Of a DNA stretch of 64,000 nucleotides, positions 46,858 to 57,142 are shown piece by piece. A program made the position numbers and the translations under genes. Numbering within the stretch: position 1 is the stretch's first letter; every line of letters starts with the position of its first letter. Source of the stretch: Ignelater luminosus (taxonomy: Eukaryota > Arthropoda > Insecta > Coleoptera > Elateridae); NCBI GenBank assembly GCA_011009095.1, contig VTPC01090436.1, forward strand, positions 62,001 to 126,000. The letters run 5' to 3'. The notes under the pieces are model-generated. The model was not told where the DNA came from. It worked only from the letters and a program-made list of their open reading frames with translations, and did not search any database.

Positions 46858-47914
46858 CAGTGATGTGCGTTGACACGTCAACAATGATTGTTGACATTTT
46901 TGTGTCAACAATTTGTCAACAATTAATTTTTCACGTCAAAAATGTCAACAATGTCGACAATGTGTCAACAATGTGTCAACTTTGCAAATAAAGTAGGATT
47001 CTGCACATTTCTCGTTAAACCTAACCTGTAAACACAGGTGCTAAAATAAGCTAAAATGTCTAATAAGATCATTAATAAGATGTTCAAGACAATTCAAAAA
47101 TCAGAATGGCTGAAAGTAACTGAAGATGGAAAAGAAAAACCAAAATATTATTTAAATAAAATGGCATTAAAAAACTAAATCCTATTTATTTATTCTTATT
47201 TCCATGGAATCAGTAAAATTACAAGTATGTTTACTCATAGCTCCATAGGTCCATACTAAGAGTTTTAGTTCGGATATGTGGGGGCAATTCTAGCAATGTG
47301 ATTGTTAGTAACATAGGTATCTTAATGCAAAAGATTTTATTAATTGAAAAAACAAATGCTAACATGATGAACAACATCCTAGCATTTATTTTTTGCTAAT
47401 CAAAATTATTCTATACGTACATTAGACTTGAACGTACTTAAGCATCTCACAATTCCCTGTGCCTCATATTTGCCCTCACATACTTCAGTCAAATAAAGAT
47501 TATTGTAATAAACTACTTAAGATTTAAATAATAAAGGAAAATTTGTAGAAGTCAATTTTTGAATTTGAATTTGGCGCCCTTATTTTTAAGTTTAAGGGAT
47601 AAGGGTTGGTAGAAGGGCGGCGACGATAAGTATTAGCGGTGAATACGTATAGGAAACGTTATTATGTTTATGTGGAAAAACCATTATGTATTTTTGTGAA
47701 ATAAAGAATAAAAACTATTTAAATCTATTTTTTGAATAAAACCGACAAGGCCTACAAAATCAAGTTTAACAGCTTTGCGCATGTGCATTCATAGTATCTA
47801 AATTGTTGACATTATTGACATAGTTGACATCAATAGGGTCATGTCAACAATTCATATTGTTGACATGTCAAGAATGAATTGCTGACCTCGACATTGCTGA
47901 CACGCACATCACTG
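46858..47914. mobile_element. hAT element with TTGTTGACA subterminal repeats, copy 2
   Basis: The ends CAGTGATGTGCG and CGCACATCACTG are identical to those of 17604-18824, and it lies in the opposite orientation to that copy. TTGTTGACA/TGTCAACAA clusters line both ends. The flanking 8-mers ATTATACT and ATTTAAAC do not match well, so the duplication has mutated or one end was exchanged. A frame at 47056-47178 starts MSNKIINKMFKTIQ as in copy 1, but copy 2 lacks about 56 bp that copy 1 has, so the frames diverge afterwards. Confidence 0.85.
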
Positions 47915-48128
47915 ATTTAAACACGAATAAAAGTCTTCTAAATAATAAATTGGGGACAAAGGTATTTTAAAGTTTATGATGTAGGGCTCGGATGTTTAAG
48001 CCCTAAAATTGACTAAATGACCTTACAAATACGAAAATATGACCAATAAAATGCAAGATATGACCTAAAAACTTTTTACTCCTATTAAATATCACTATTA
48101 TACATTAAATACTGTAAAAAAGTAGCAC

Positions 48129-49800
48129 TTAGTTGTCCTCTTCTATTGTTTGAGCTTGTTCTGCTTGTTGAACTATTTTGACTGCATTGTACTGGATGAC
48201 GATGTGTTTCTTGAGGCAATCAAATGAAAATGATCGCCGATTGTCACTAAGTATCACTTTCTAACAGGAGAAGCAGGAGCATATAGGAGCATATTAAATA
48301 AAATTTTCTTTTCACATTTTCACAATTTTTCCACCTGCCTGTTCAATATTGTGTTCCACATTCCTGACAATTGCCAGAGAGTCTTTGATGTCGAAACTAA
48401 CACCTTCTAACCTAGTAATCGCAATTGATATACCGCCAAAGTTAGATTTAATGTATGCCAGCTTTCTTAATAGGCTACTAGAAAACAGATCCTGCACTAT
48501 CTTGACAGAAGCTGCAGCATCTTTACTGAAACTGTTCACAATGTTCTTGATAACTGAATAGTTTGCACAATAATATACAACAGTATCAAGCCTCTGTTCC
48601 CCACTTGGTTATGACCGGTAATGAGTAAATTTTTGAATATATCAACCCTCAGTGGAGATACTACGAAGATCTTTTTTTACATTGGATATTAATTTATCAA
48701 CATCAGGAAGATTCTCACGAATTTCTTCAGCTAACCTATGCAATTCATGAGCAGGACACGTCACATGTATCATTTTTGGATAGAACAAATCCATATCTTT
48801 AGCAGCATATTTACCATGTATGGCTCAGCATCAGTTATGAAAAGAATAATGTTGTCCCACAACAGCTTTATAGCATTATCAAAAAGAATTGTGATATTTG
48901 AATAATCAGCTCGTTCCAAGACTTCAGTTGTCAGTAGGAAAGTTTTGCCAAAGCGATCAGCGTGGAGTATTCCAATAATTACATTGGCTACATATCTTCC
49001 TTCAACATCTGTCAATTCATCAATAGATACCAATATCTTGTTATCGGCTACACTATCCCGTTTGAGGTGTTAATTGAACTATTTCCATACTCTGTTGCGA
49101 TATTTTGTCGCCGCGTTTCGGAAATTCACTTTGCGTTCGTTCTGAGAAGGGTGGTTTGGATTATTATTTTGCATTTCTAATTTGATTACTACCCTGAACC
49201 ACTGAGCTGCTGGAGCGGTCTACTTATGTAGTTTTATAAGTTCTATATAAGTTTCATTTCCGTAGCTGAATGCGCAGTAGGTTACTGTGCAAGTTGCACA
49301 GTAGGGGTTTGTGCCGTTTGTTGGTGGCTGCACCGTAGTTCTTCGCGCAGTATTGGAATCCATATGTGTTTTATTTCTAAGCTAGCCGGGCTTATCGGTT
49401 CTTCGACAAGCGCTATGTATGTGGCCTCTTTCAGTTTTGTGCGAGTTCTATATTCTTCTTTGGTCACTATTTGTGCATTATCCCATTGGATGCGGTGGTC
49501 TTCTTCTTTTGCGATTCTCGATTTATCGGTTTCTCCCTTCTTGATGTTATTTATATTCGTAACAAGCAGAGAGATAGTTTTTGCGTAGTGTTGATTCCGT
49601 GGGAATAGTTTTGTTTGCAGATTTTTCCATGAGATTGTTGAAGTGAGGATTATCTACTTTGTTTAGCGGAATGTTAGCACTGACTATCATTTTACACAAT
49701 TCATTTGCAAATTCCGGCGTTTTATTTGTAGCTAGGGATACTGATGTGCTATCGAAAATTAGACATTGTCTCTCCTTGTTGGTTTTTCACTGAACGGCGA
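48129..49800 (-). pseudogene. CGGBP1-like hAT transposase, broken by a retroelement fragment
   Basis: The minus strand from about 49790 reads ANELCKMIVSANIPLNKVDN, then KTIPTESTLRKNYLSACYE. After the 49060-49560 insertion it resumes with DNKILVSIDELTDVEGRYVA, FGKTFLLTTEVLERADYSNI and LFITDAEPYM. Further on are LLRKLAYIKSNFGGISIAITRLEG and SDNRRSFSFDCLKKHIVIQY, ending at the stop at 48129-48131. In the family, IDETTD holds a catalytic Asp and VTDAAPYM is conserved; both are recognisable (IDELTD, ITDAEPYM). Several frame changes and a short deletion are present. It is not functional. Confidence 0.8.
49060..49560 (-). mobile_element. 3' fragment of a Penelope-like retroelement
   Basis: The minus strand reads KGETDKSRIAKEEDHRIQWD, then RTRTKLKEATYIALVEEPIS and LEIKHIWIPILREELR. 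This resembles the last part of the GIY-YIG endonuclease region of Penelope-like elements (the H.I.W and KEA.YIA...IW.PIL signatures). It interrupts the hAT transposase between ACYE and DNKILVS. The rest of the retroelement is absent, consistent with 5' truncation. The class assignment rests on motif memory. Confidence 0.5.
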
Positions 49801-50050
49801 GATTTTAGAAAGAGTTACAAAGATTTTCAATTTTGTGTTCCTAACAAAAATATTTTTTACGAAATATAACTAAAATATGACCTTTTAGGGAAAAGTGCTT
49901 ACAATATGTCCTTACATGCCAAATATGACTATACATGACCAATAAAAATCACTTAATATTGTATAGAAAAGCTTAATTCGCACTAAAAATGTGTTCGGCA
50001 TGAAAACGTAAACAACAATAAATGACATGTCATAAACATCCTAGCCCTAC

Positions 50051-50372
50051 TGAATGAGTGAGTCGTAATAATTAAAAATAACGCAAACTTTTTATTAGCC
50101 CCCCTTGAGAAAAAAGCCTATGGACGCCCATGCCCGCCATGTCAAGAGAGCAGTGACGTAGAATATAGTAAGATGACATTCCGGCACAAAAAAATTTCCA
50201 TCAGTATTTGTTACATTTGAAATTACATTATTACAGAAACTGTTATTATTTTATTACTTTGTACTTAATAGTTACTTATAATAAACTGTATGTTTGTTAA
50301 ATGTAATTTAAAAAATTGTGTTCCTTAATTAAACGAATCGCCACTGCTGCAAAGGAAACCCCTCCTTACCTT
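50051..50372. other. Intergenic, nothing recognised
   Basis: AT-rich sequence between two mobile elements. A TTAGCCCCCCTTGAGAAAAA stretch near 50096 may be a repeat fragment; no gene was seen. Confidence 0.3.
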
Positions 50373-50639
50373 TTAAGGCCGTTTTACATTATATTTTTTT
50401 TCGGTTAAACTATTTACTAAACTAGTTACTACACTATATTGTGTACAATATTAAACTTAAATCTCCCGCCTCTATTTAGGAGATTTTAAAGGTAGCTGCC
50501 AAAGTTGTTGCCAATGTCGTCAACACTGTATCATAAATACATAAAAAATTTCGATTCCAGAGATCAAGAGAGCATGAAAGTTATTAGTTGTAAAACGTTG
50601 GTACCACTGAAAATCGTTTTAATGCGCAGGTCTAGTATA

Positions 50640-51639
50640 CAGGGTGATTCCGAAATAAAGGGTATCCTCTTAATAGGTGATAAGTGAGGCTAAAAGAAGA
50701 CAACAAATGAAAACACAAAGTGGCTCCGTGAAAGTTGGAAATTTTGACAATTTTCCTAAATATTAAAAACTGAAGCCCTCTCTGGTTAGAAAAAGAAAAG
50801 TGTTTCTTGTATTGTCGCCTTAAAAAGTGAAAGTTAAGGAAATTTACGGTGTTTTTAAACCCTTGTAGTGCAAGAACGAAAATTTACCAGACATGCCTAC
50901 TTTCTTGGAACTAATAGTGCAGCTGTAGTAGCACAATGAACAATAAATGCCATCATAAGCTACCCCCTGGACATTTTACTACTTTCCCTTCTTGAATCTG
51001 AAGTATGTTTAACATGCAGGGATGTTGAAATTCGTTAAAACAGTAAAAAAATAATAAAAAAATTTAAGTTACGAACAATTAGACTCCAGTGTCACAAGCA
51101 ACATTTTAATCCCTTATTATTATTTAGTCACATGAATAGGAAATGGATTACACATACTACTTGAATGAAACATGCGTATGGAAGGTACTGCTAACTATCA
51201 CCTCTGTACTTAATTTAATTTAATAAATTCAACCAATTTTTATTTATGTGGCATAATGCTTATTGAAGTTCTTGGTTCTTCGGAAGTTTACAGAAAAAAA
51301 TCACTAACAGCAAAATTTTAATATTTTTCTGTTTGCAAATTAAAAAGTAAAAGTTCCTACTGGTTATTTATGGCATTGTAGAAACCAGATAAACTATTAT
51401 ACCCCTCACATAAATAGCAAGAACTACCTGCCAATGACAAGGACAGTCAGTCAACCCCTATCGATTTTTACTTAAGTAAAAGTATGAGAGCAGGACCTGC
51501 TTGGTTTAGCGATTAAACTTCAATCGCATTTTTCTCGGAAACTATGCAATTTTTACCTACCGTTTTTTATCGCAAATGTATGTGCTATCACACTGCTATC
51601 CACCTTAAAGGGGATACCCTTTATTTCGGAATCACCCTG
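50640..51639. mobile_element. 1000-bp TIR element nested in the piggyBac-like arm
   Basis: The ends CAGGGTGATTCCGAAATAAA (the match continues through GGGTATCC) are inverted copies. TATA flanks both sides (50636-50639 and 51640-51643). Removing it rejoins GGTCTAG-TATA-AACTTGGCTGAAAA, which is what the uninterrupted opposite arm reads at about 51885-51915. No coding frame of note. Confidence 0.88.
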
Positions 51640-52099
51640 TATAAACTTGGCTGAAAAATAGGACTAGTTTTAAATCTAGCATCTAGTATGAAAACTTAGA
51701 AGCAATTATTCTGATTTACATTATCCAAGTCGAGCTAGTTTCAAATTTAGTCAAAGTTCTAGACGAAAAAAAAGTATAATGTAAGACGTCCTTTATCCCT
51801 CTTGCCCAATGTATGTTGCCTTCAAACAAACTATCCAAGATCTTGTTGCACGCCCGGTCTATTCACATGACATCAGTGGATCATATTTTCAGCCAAGTTT
51901 GTATACTAGACCTGCGCATTAGAGCAATTTTCAGTGGTATCAACCCTTTATAACTAATAACTTTGACGCGCTCTTGATCTCTGGAATCGAGATTTTTTAT
52001 GTATTTATAATATAGTGTTGGCGACATTGGTAACAGCTTTGGCAGTTACCTTTTAAATCTCCTAAATAGAGGCGGGAAATTTTAGTTCAATATAGCATG

Positions 52100-52397
52100 C
52101 TTTCCATTTAAATTTATAAAGATGTGAGGCTTCAAAACCATAGGCGCCTTAGAGCTGCTGTGAATGGGACACGAAAACGGTAAACACGGTAAACACACAA
52201 ACCAAACTTAAACTTAACCTCAAACATATAGCCAAGGCGCCAAGCCGAACAGCAAATGCTTGGGTTCGAGGGGGCAGGGGTAGGGTGCGTTCTGAAGGTT
52301 TAAGGCGTCACGTCTGAGCTGAATGGAACGTGAGGCTCGAAGCCTGCAGCTACTCCGAGCTGCTATTGTGTACGAAAGGAACGCGCCTATAGTATGC
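52100..52397. mobile_element. Insertion in the right arm of the piggyBac-like element
   Basis: The arm sequence is interrupted between TATAGCATGC and TATAGTATGC, which look like a roughly 10-bp duplication with one change. The insert begins with AT-rich text, contains ATAGGCGCCTTAGAGCTGCT and ends GGAACGCGCCTATAG, so its GC-rich inner ends are inverted. Confidence 0.5.
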
Positions 52398-52452
52398 AAT
52401 ATAGTGTAGTAACTAGTTTAGCCGAAAAAAGTATAATGTAAAACGGCCTTAA

Positions 52453-53519
52453 GATTGTGTTGTGTGTTTTCATTTCGTTTCAGTTTTATTCTAATAATTA
52501 CATTTAAAGAATAAAAGAAGAATTTGTTAAAGCAGTAATTTTCTACGAATTAATGTAACAACAATTAATAACAAATAGCATAATCGGATTGGAGCTTTTA
52601 AGCGCAACATTTAATTTTAATTACAATTTTTTATTTAATGCTATTTAAAAGTGAAAACAAAAAAATGCTTATATAAATATGAAAAAGTAGTCCTTATAAT
52701 GTAAAATATACAAATACGACTTATTGTATTGTATTTGTAACAGTATATTATTCAACGAGCGCATAATGCCCATTATGTGCGAGTCGAATACGACGTTTTA
52801 TCTACGATTCTAACACTTCTGAGGAAGATCTGGAGGTGGATTCCCCTGAGGGAGGCGATGTTCAATTTCTTGAATATGTAAAAGTCTTTGAAAGTAAACA
52901 ATCTTCACAAAGAGAGTTTTATACCTGGAATACAAGGATCCTCTGAAGACGATGTCCAATTTTTTTTTCTAACAATAAATAGGCAACCAACACCACCAGT
53001 GAATAAAATCCATACAATTCACTAGTGTTTTATGAGTATGGTTATATCCCTATGGTTACGCGAATAACGACTATATTATTGAAGAGTCGTAGATAAATAT
53101 AGTTATTGCTGGAGCAACGTTGTTAACCTGACGTTCAAAAATATCTTACCAACTTGTCAGAAATATCCATTTTTTATGCTAAATATATCCCACGTCTCAC
53201 ACCACATAGAAATAAAAACCATCATTGTATGTGTATTTTAACTGTTATAAACTTTTAATTTAACAACCAGAACGCAAATCTTTAGATTAATTATCGCTTT
53301 TCTTAAATAAAACACAATAATATGGAGTTGATATTATCAATAACTATGTAAACAATATCCATCCTCATAAAATAGCATGAGAAAGGTTTATTTATTCCTT
53401 GTATGCCTCGAACTAGCTTAAAATCCCTCGAGTTGGCAATATTGTGCTAGAGTGACGTCAAGGATATTTATCTCCAATTTAAAGGATGGAATGTCATGTA
53501 ATTTTATGTTTGTCTGCCC
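52453..53519. other. Intergenic with palindromes and a possible transposase relic
   Basis: A GCGCATAATG-CC-CATTATGTGC palindrome lies near 52760. Just after, the plus strand reads DSNTSEEDLEVDSPEGGDVQFLEY-like acidic text (52808-52880) that soon meets a stop. It might be a piggyBac-type N-terminal relic, but the evidence is weak. Confidence 0.3.
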
Positions 53520-54366
53520 AAAACCTACGAAATATAAGATATCAAAGATCAAACTGAAAGACAGTTGTCAGGGCGGGATTGGCCCAACTTATCAACAGAC
53601 AAATTGTCAACTCCCACTTTATCAACACCCAACTCATCAATGTACCAAATGTACGAAGGTACCAATATACCAATCAGTGATCGCATTCGTAAGATTCAGC
53701 AGTTGCGGAAGAGTTGCTGATTTGTCTTACGAATGCAGCACTACTTTATCGCTACTTTGGCAGGGGTCGGCCATGTTTTGTAGCACTTTTAAAGTACGCT
53801 ACATTTGCGAAAACTGTTTTTTGGCGGAAACAGAAAACTTAACGTCTGCGCATGATATAATGATTCCGCTCTAATGTTTGTTTTCGTAAGACGCCAGCAA
53901 TTGGAATGGAAGCGTAGCGGTAACCGTTGAGTCTTACGAATGCGACCAAATGACCCAACTCGTCAATTGACATTTCATCCAAAAATTGTAAAAATTAATT
54001 CGCAAGTTAGTTTTCTCAACTTGCACATACGTATTTATGTTGGTTAGAGGTTAGGTTAAAAGGGGTTACCAATATATAAATATATCAAATCGAGTAAACT
54101 AACTTGTACATTCATTTTTACAATTTGTTGATGAAACGTCAATTGACAAGTTGGGCTGCTGATATCTTGGTGCATTGATGAGTTGGGTATTGATAAAGTA
54201 GGAGTTGACAATTTGTCTTTGATAAGTTGGGATCAATCCTGTACATGAACTGAATTTGACTTGATATTTGGTGACTTTGAGAATAACGTCAAACTGAGAG
54301 CAATAAAATATTATGGTGAACATGGGATTTGCATCCAAACAGCTTACGTCTGTATATTTCGTAGGT
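53520..54366. repeat. Large imperfect inverted repeat
   Basis: Left arm 53575-53642 (ACTTATCAACAGACAAATTG, ACTTTATCAACACCCAACTC) pairs with right arm 54172-54234. An outer pair (CTACGAAATATAAGATAT at about 53524, ATATTTCGTAGGT at about 54354) and an inner pair (CCAACTCGTCAATTGACATT at about 53953, GTCAATTGACAAGTTGG at about 54138) extend the fold. It resembles a fold-back element, with a separate MITE inserted at about 53681-53945. Confidence 0.65.
53681..53945. mobile_element. MITE with TCGCATTCGTAAGA ends
   Basis: The left end TCGCATTCGTAAGATTCA is mirrored by TGAGTCTTACGAATGCGA on the right. The inside is less AT-rich than the surroundings, with two further CTTACGAATGC/CGTAAGA copies. The flanking 8-mers (ATCAGTGA and CCAAATGA) are only partly alike. 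Confidence 0.6.
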
Positions 54367-55431
54367 CTCGGTCTCTGCCACATAGGTAGATGGTGTCCAG
54401 CAGCAAGCAGCACAAGTGGTCGCATTTGCGGGGTAAGCTTTCTGGACGGCTGAGCATCTATCAGTACGCTATGCGGTCGTTTATATTTGAGTTGATGTTA
54501 GGCAGGAGTTGCTGAGTTGGAATTGTTATATAATATGTAAAGAAAAGTAGTGTTGTTCTTCAAATCCTTGATAGATGCAATATTAAAAACACGGGATATA
54601 GTTAGTTATCAATAATAGTCGTTCAATAGCAAGCAAGCGATTACTGCCACTGCCTATAATCATCATCATTACTGCTCCCTGGACCAAAACCAGTGGTTTC
54701 GGCTAGAGTTCCTATGTATTACGAGTTGGATAAAGTCACAATGTCGGCTGCCATGTTTGACCCAGAATACATGTTCAGAATCTAATTTCTATTAGCAATA
54801 TATACAACAGATCAATTTTATATATTTAGAACAACGAACAACCAATTAAAACAATTCTGACTACTCAATAGATTGTTCGCGATTAACATTAACGTTGGTG
54901 GCACTAATAGTTAACAGCAACTCAAGGACAGTAAATAATAATATGCTATGATAGGTAGGTCCCTATACGTTTCTCTCAATAAGTTAGATCACAAATGATA
55001 GCTAATACCGAAAAAAATGCACACACACAAATGGTTGATGCTCCTGCCTTTCACAGCACACTATTGTTATTTACTGATTTTAATCAATAGGTTCTTGTGT
55101 TTGTTGACAAAAGTGTATAAGGGGTATTGCGTTTTTACTTAGGCACAGTGTTGAACTGAAACCATGAATATCACACATAAAAATGGAGGGTTTGATCTAT
55201 TACTTTTTTTTTATATTACTGCCCAAATCGAAGTATTAAAAAAAATAATCAAATTTTGACTTTTTTCATTGATGTTGACGTCGGTCTCCAGCGGCAACAC
55301 AGAGGGTTGCAAAATTAATATGCTGATTTTAACATTTAAAAACACACCAATCTGCAACTTTTCAGTTTTTTACAGCAGACTTTACCTGTTGATTGGACTA
55401 TTTGCAGAATTTTTATATAAAGGTGATACTA
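54367..55431. other. Intergenic, nothing recognised
   Basis: No supportable gene. A GATATAGTTAGTTATCAATA block near 54595 has a loose inverted counterpart near 53095, possibly the outer edge of a larger inverted-repeat structure. Confidence 0.3.
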
Positions 55432-55439
55432 TAATTATG

Positions 55440-57134
55440 CAGTGGCGGCCCGTTATAAGGAGCCAAGGACCCATGGCACCACCACAAAGACACATCATTT
55501 TCCAATTTGAAAAAAATAATTTATACTCTTAAAATTTTCTCCTTTAAAGTCTGACCTTTACCAAAGATTAAAAAATTAAAAATTGCTGTTTTATAAATAT
55601 AAATATACTGAACAAGTGAACACCGCGCGTACAAAATGATAAAAATAAAAGCTTGGAGCCAGTCAAAGCACGGCTCAGCGGCTATAGACTTCAGCGGTGG
55701 GCTGGCGGATGAGGGAGGGTGTTCGGTGTTGGCGAACTACTTGAGCCAAGCTAGAAGTGGCTCCCGCTCCTGCAGTCCAGTCACAATCGATACGTGGTGT
55801 GGGTGTGTCGTGTTACACTACGCACGATTTGAAACTTGACGTGAAGTGTAAAAGTGAAATTGTTCAAAAGAGATTACCACGTTCGTCGCAAACTAGATAG
55901 AATTTTCATTCACGGGGCGTTAACACTGTTTATAAATACAGAAAAGAACTGATGAGCGTCATGGAAACATTGGAAAAGGACGAAAACAGTACTTATCGGT
56001 ATCTACAATCGAACGAGCCGGCGCCCACAAACTTAGATTAAGAGACAAGGATTTTATATTTTGGTTGATAATTTTTCATAAAATAATGCCTCACGTTGAA
56101 ATAATTTTGAAACAATTACAAAAGACAAGTACTGACCCAGTCAAGATTAGACAAGATTTACAGAAATTTGAAAATGAAATACAAAAAATACGCAATCAAA
56201 TGGAATACATTATTGCAAATAAGTATTGACAGTAATATGCAATTTTTAGAAGATGACGCACCTCCTCAAAAAAGGCCACGCATGCAGCATCTAAATAAGA
56301 AAACAAAAACTTTGAAAGTTTGTGACTCTATTATTCAGCAAATAAGAACAAGATTTAGTTTCACTGGACATCTAGTAGATACAAATTTATTTGAGGTGGA
56401 AAAATTTCCCAAATATCGCCAGAAATTTCCAGAAAAGTATCTTTCTGAAGTGGTTAGTGTTTATCCTCTTTTTAGAGAAATGTTGATTGAAGACTGAACT
56501 GCAGGTACTTTATGAACGAGAAGAGAGAAACGTTTCTGGGGCTGTCAATCTTTTATCGTTAATTTCACAAGAAGGAATGCGTGGTACTTTTCAAGAAACC
56601 TTTTGAAAGTATTAGTGACAACGCCCATGTCTACATCCGAAGCCGAGCGTTGTTTCTCCATGCTGAAAAGGATCAAGACTTTTCTAAGAAACTCTATGAA
56701 GGAAGAAAGGCTCAGGGCATTGGGAATGCTATCAGCTGAAAAAGCTTTTCTTAATAACATGGAAAATTTTAATAAGAGAGTGATTGACGTATTTGCTAAT
56801 AAAAAAGAACGGAGAATGATTTCACATACCGTACAATTTAAACATTTGTGTTGTTAACATTGTCTGATTTAAATGTAACTTTAATAGTTAATAGAATAGG
56901 ATACTTTGATAAGTTGGTAAATATTCATTGTTTTTAGTGAATTGGAAACGTAACGTACAAAATTACAAACCCTTCTTTTTTCTTAAGTTCGTACTTTTTA
57001 AAATTTAAATTTTTATAATTTCGAAAGTGAGAAAGATTTGCAATGTTATACTTTAAATTTTTAACCCCCTTCCCCTCCACATTGAACCGCAAAGCCGTGG
57101 TTCTACCACCGCACAATACCACGAGCCGTCACTG
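55440..57134 (+). mobile_element. hAT element with transposase remnant, duplication TAATTATG
   Basis: The ends are CAGTGGCGGCCCG on the left and CGAGCCGTCACTG on the right (inverse CAGTGACGGCTCG). The perfect 8-bp duplication TAATTATG is at 55432-55439 and 57135-57142. It carries pieces of a hAT transposase on the plus strand with the front half deleted. Confidence 0.9.
55980..56857 (+). pseudogene. hAT transposase (ZMYM1-like/TTF-type) remnant
   Basis: Plus-strand pieces in changing frames. FWLIIFHKIMPHVEIILKQL is at about 56060-56125. CDSIIQQIRTRFSFTGHLVD and FPKYRQKFPEKYLSEVVSVY follow at about 56320-56470, then REERNVSGAVNLLSLISQ. VLVTTPMSTSEAERCFSMLKRIK, the hAT dimerisation signature, is at 56609-56680. 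At least three frame changes separate them, and the zinc-finger and first catalytic Asp regions are missing. Not functional. Confidence 0.8.
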
Positions 57135-57142
57135 TAATTATG

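Larger units (their letters stand above)
47982..50050. mobile_element. hAT element carrying a CGGBP1-like transposase
   Basis: The left end is TAGGGCTCGGATGTTTA and the inverted right end is TAGGGCTAGGATGTTTATG. ATATGACC/TATGACCAATAAAA units recur close to both ends (48025-48075, 49865-49960) as subterminal repeats. Between them is a decayed minus-strand transposase. No clean 8-bp duplication was found, so the outer limits may be off by a few bases. Confidence 0.75.
50377..52448. mobile_element. piggyBac-like long-arm inverted-repeat element (TTAA target)
   Basis: The ends GGCCGTTTTACATTATA and its inverse sit exactly between two TTAA sites (50373-50376 and 52449-52452), the hallmark target of piggyBac elements. 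The complementary arms extend for several hundred bases, sharing AACTAGTTACTACACTATAT, CTCCCGCCTCTATTTAGGAG and GCGCAGGTCTAGTATA. The left arm is interrupted by the 50640-51639 element and the right arm by the 52100-52397 insertion. No transposase was seen. Confidence 0.85.

Noticed and set aside
47056-47178. 40-codon frame as a conserved small protein of the hAT pair
   Set aside because: Copy 1 has about 56 extra bases and a different frame after 14 residues, so the peptide is not conserved.
53452-53874. 140-codon plus-strand frame
   Set aside because: It runs across the arm of the inverted repeat and into the MITE, so it is repeat sequence and not a gene.
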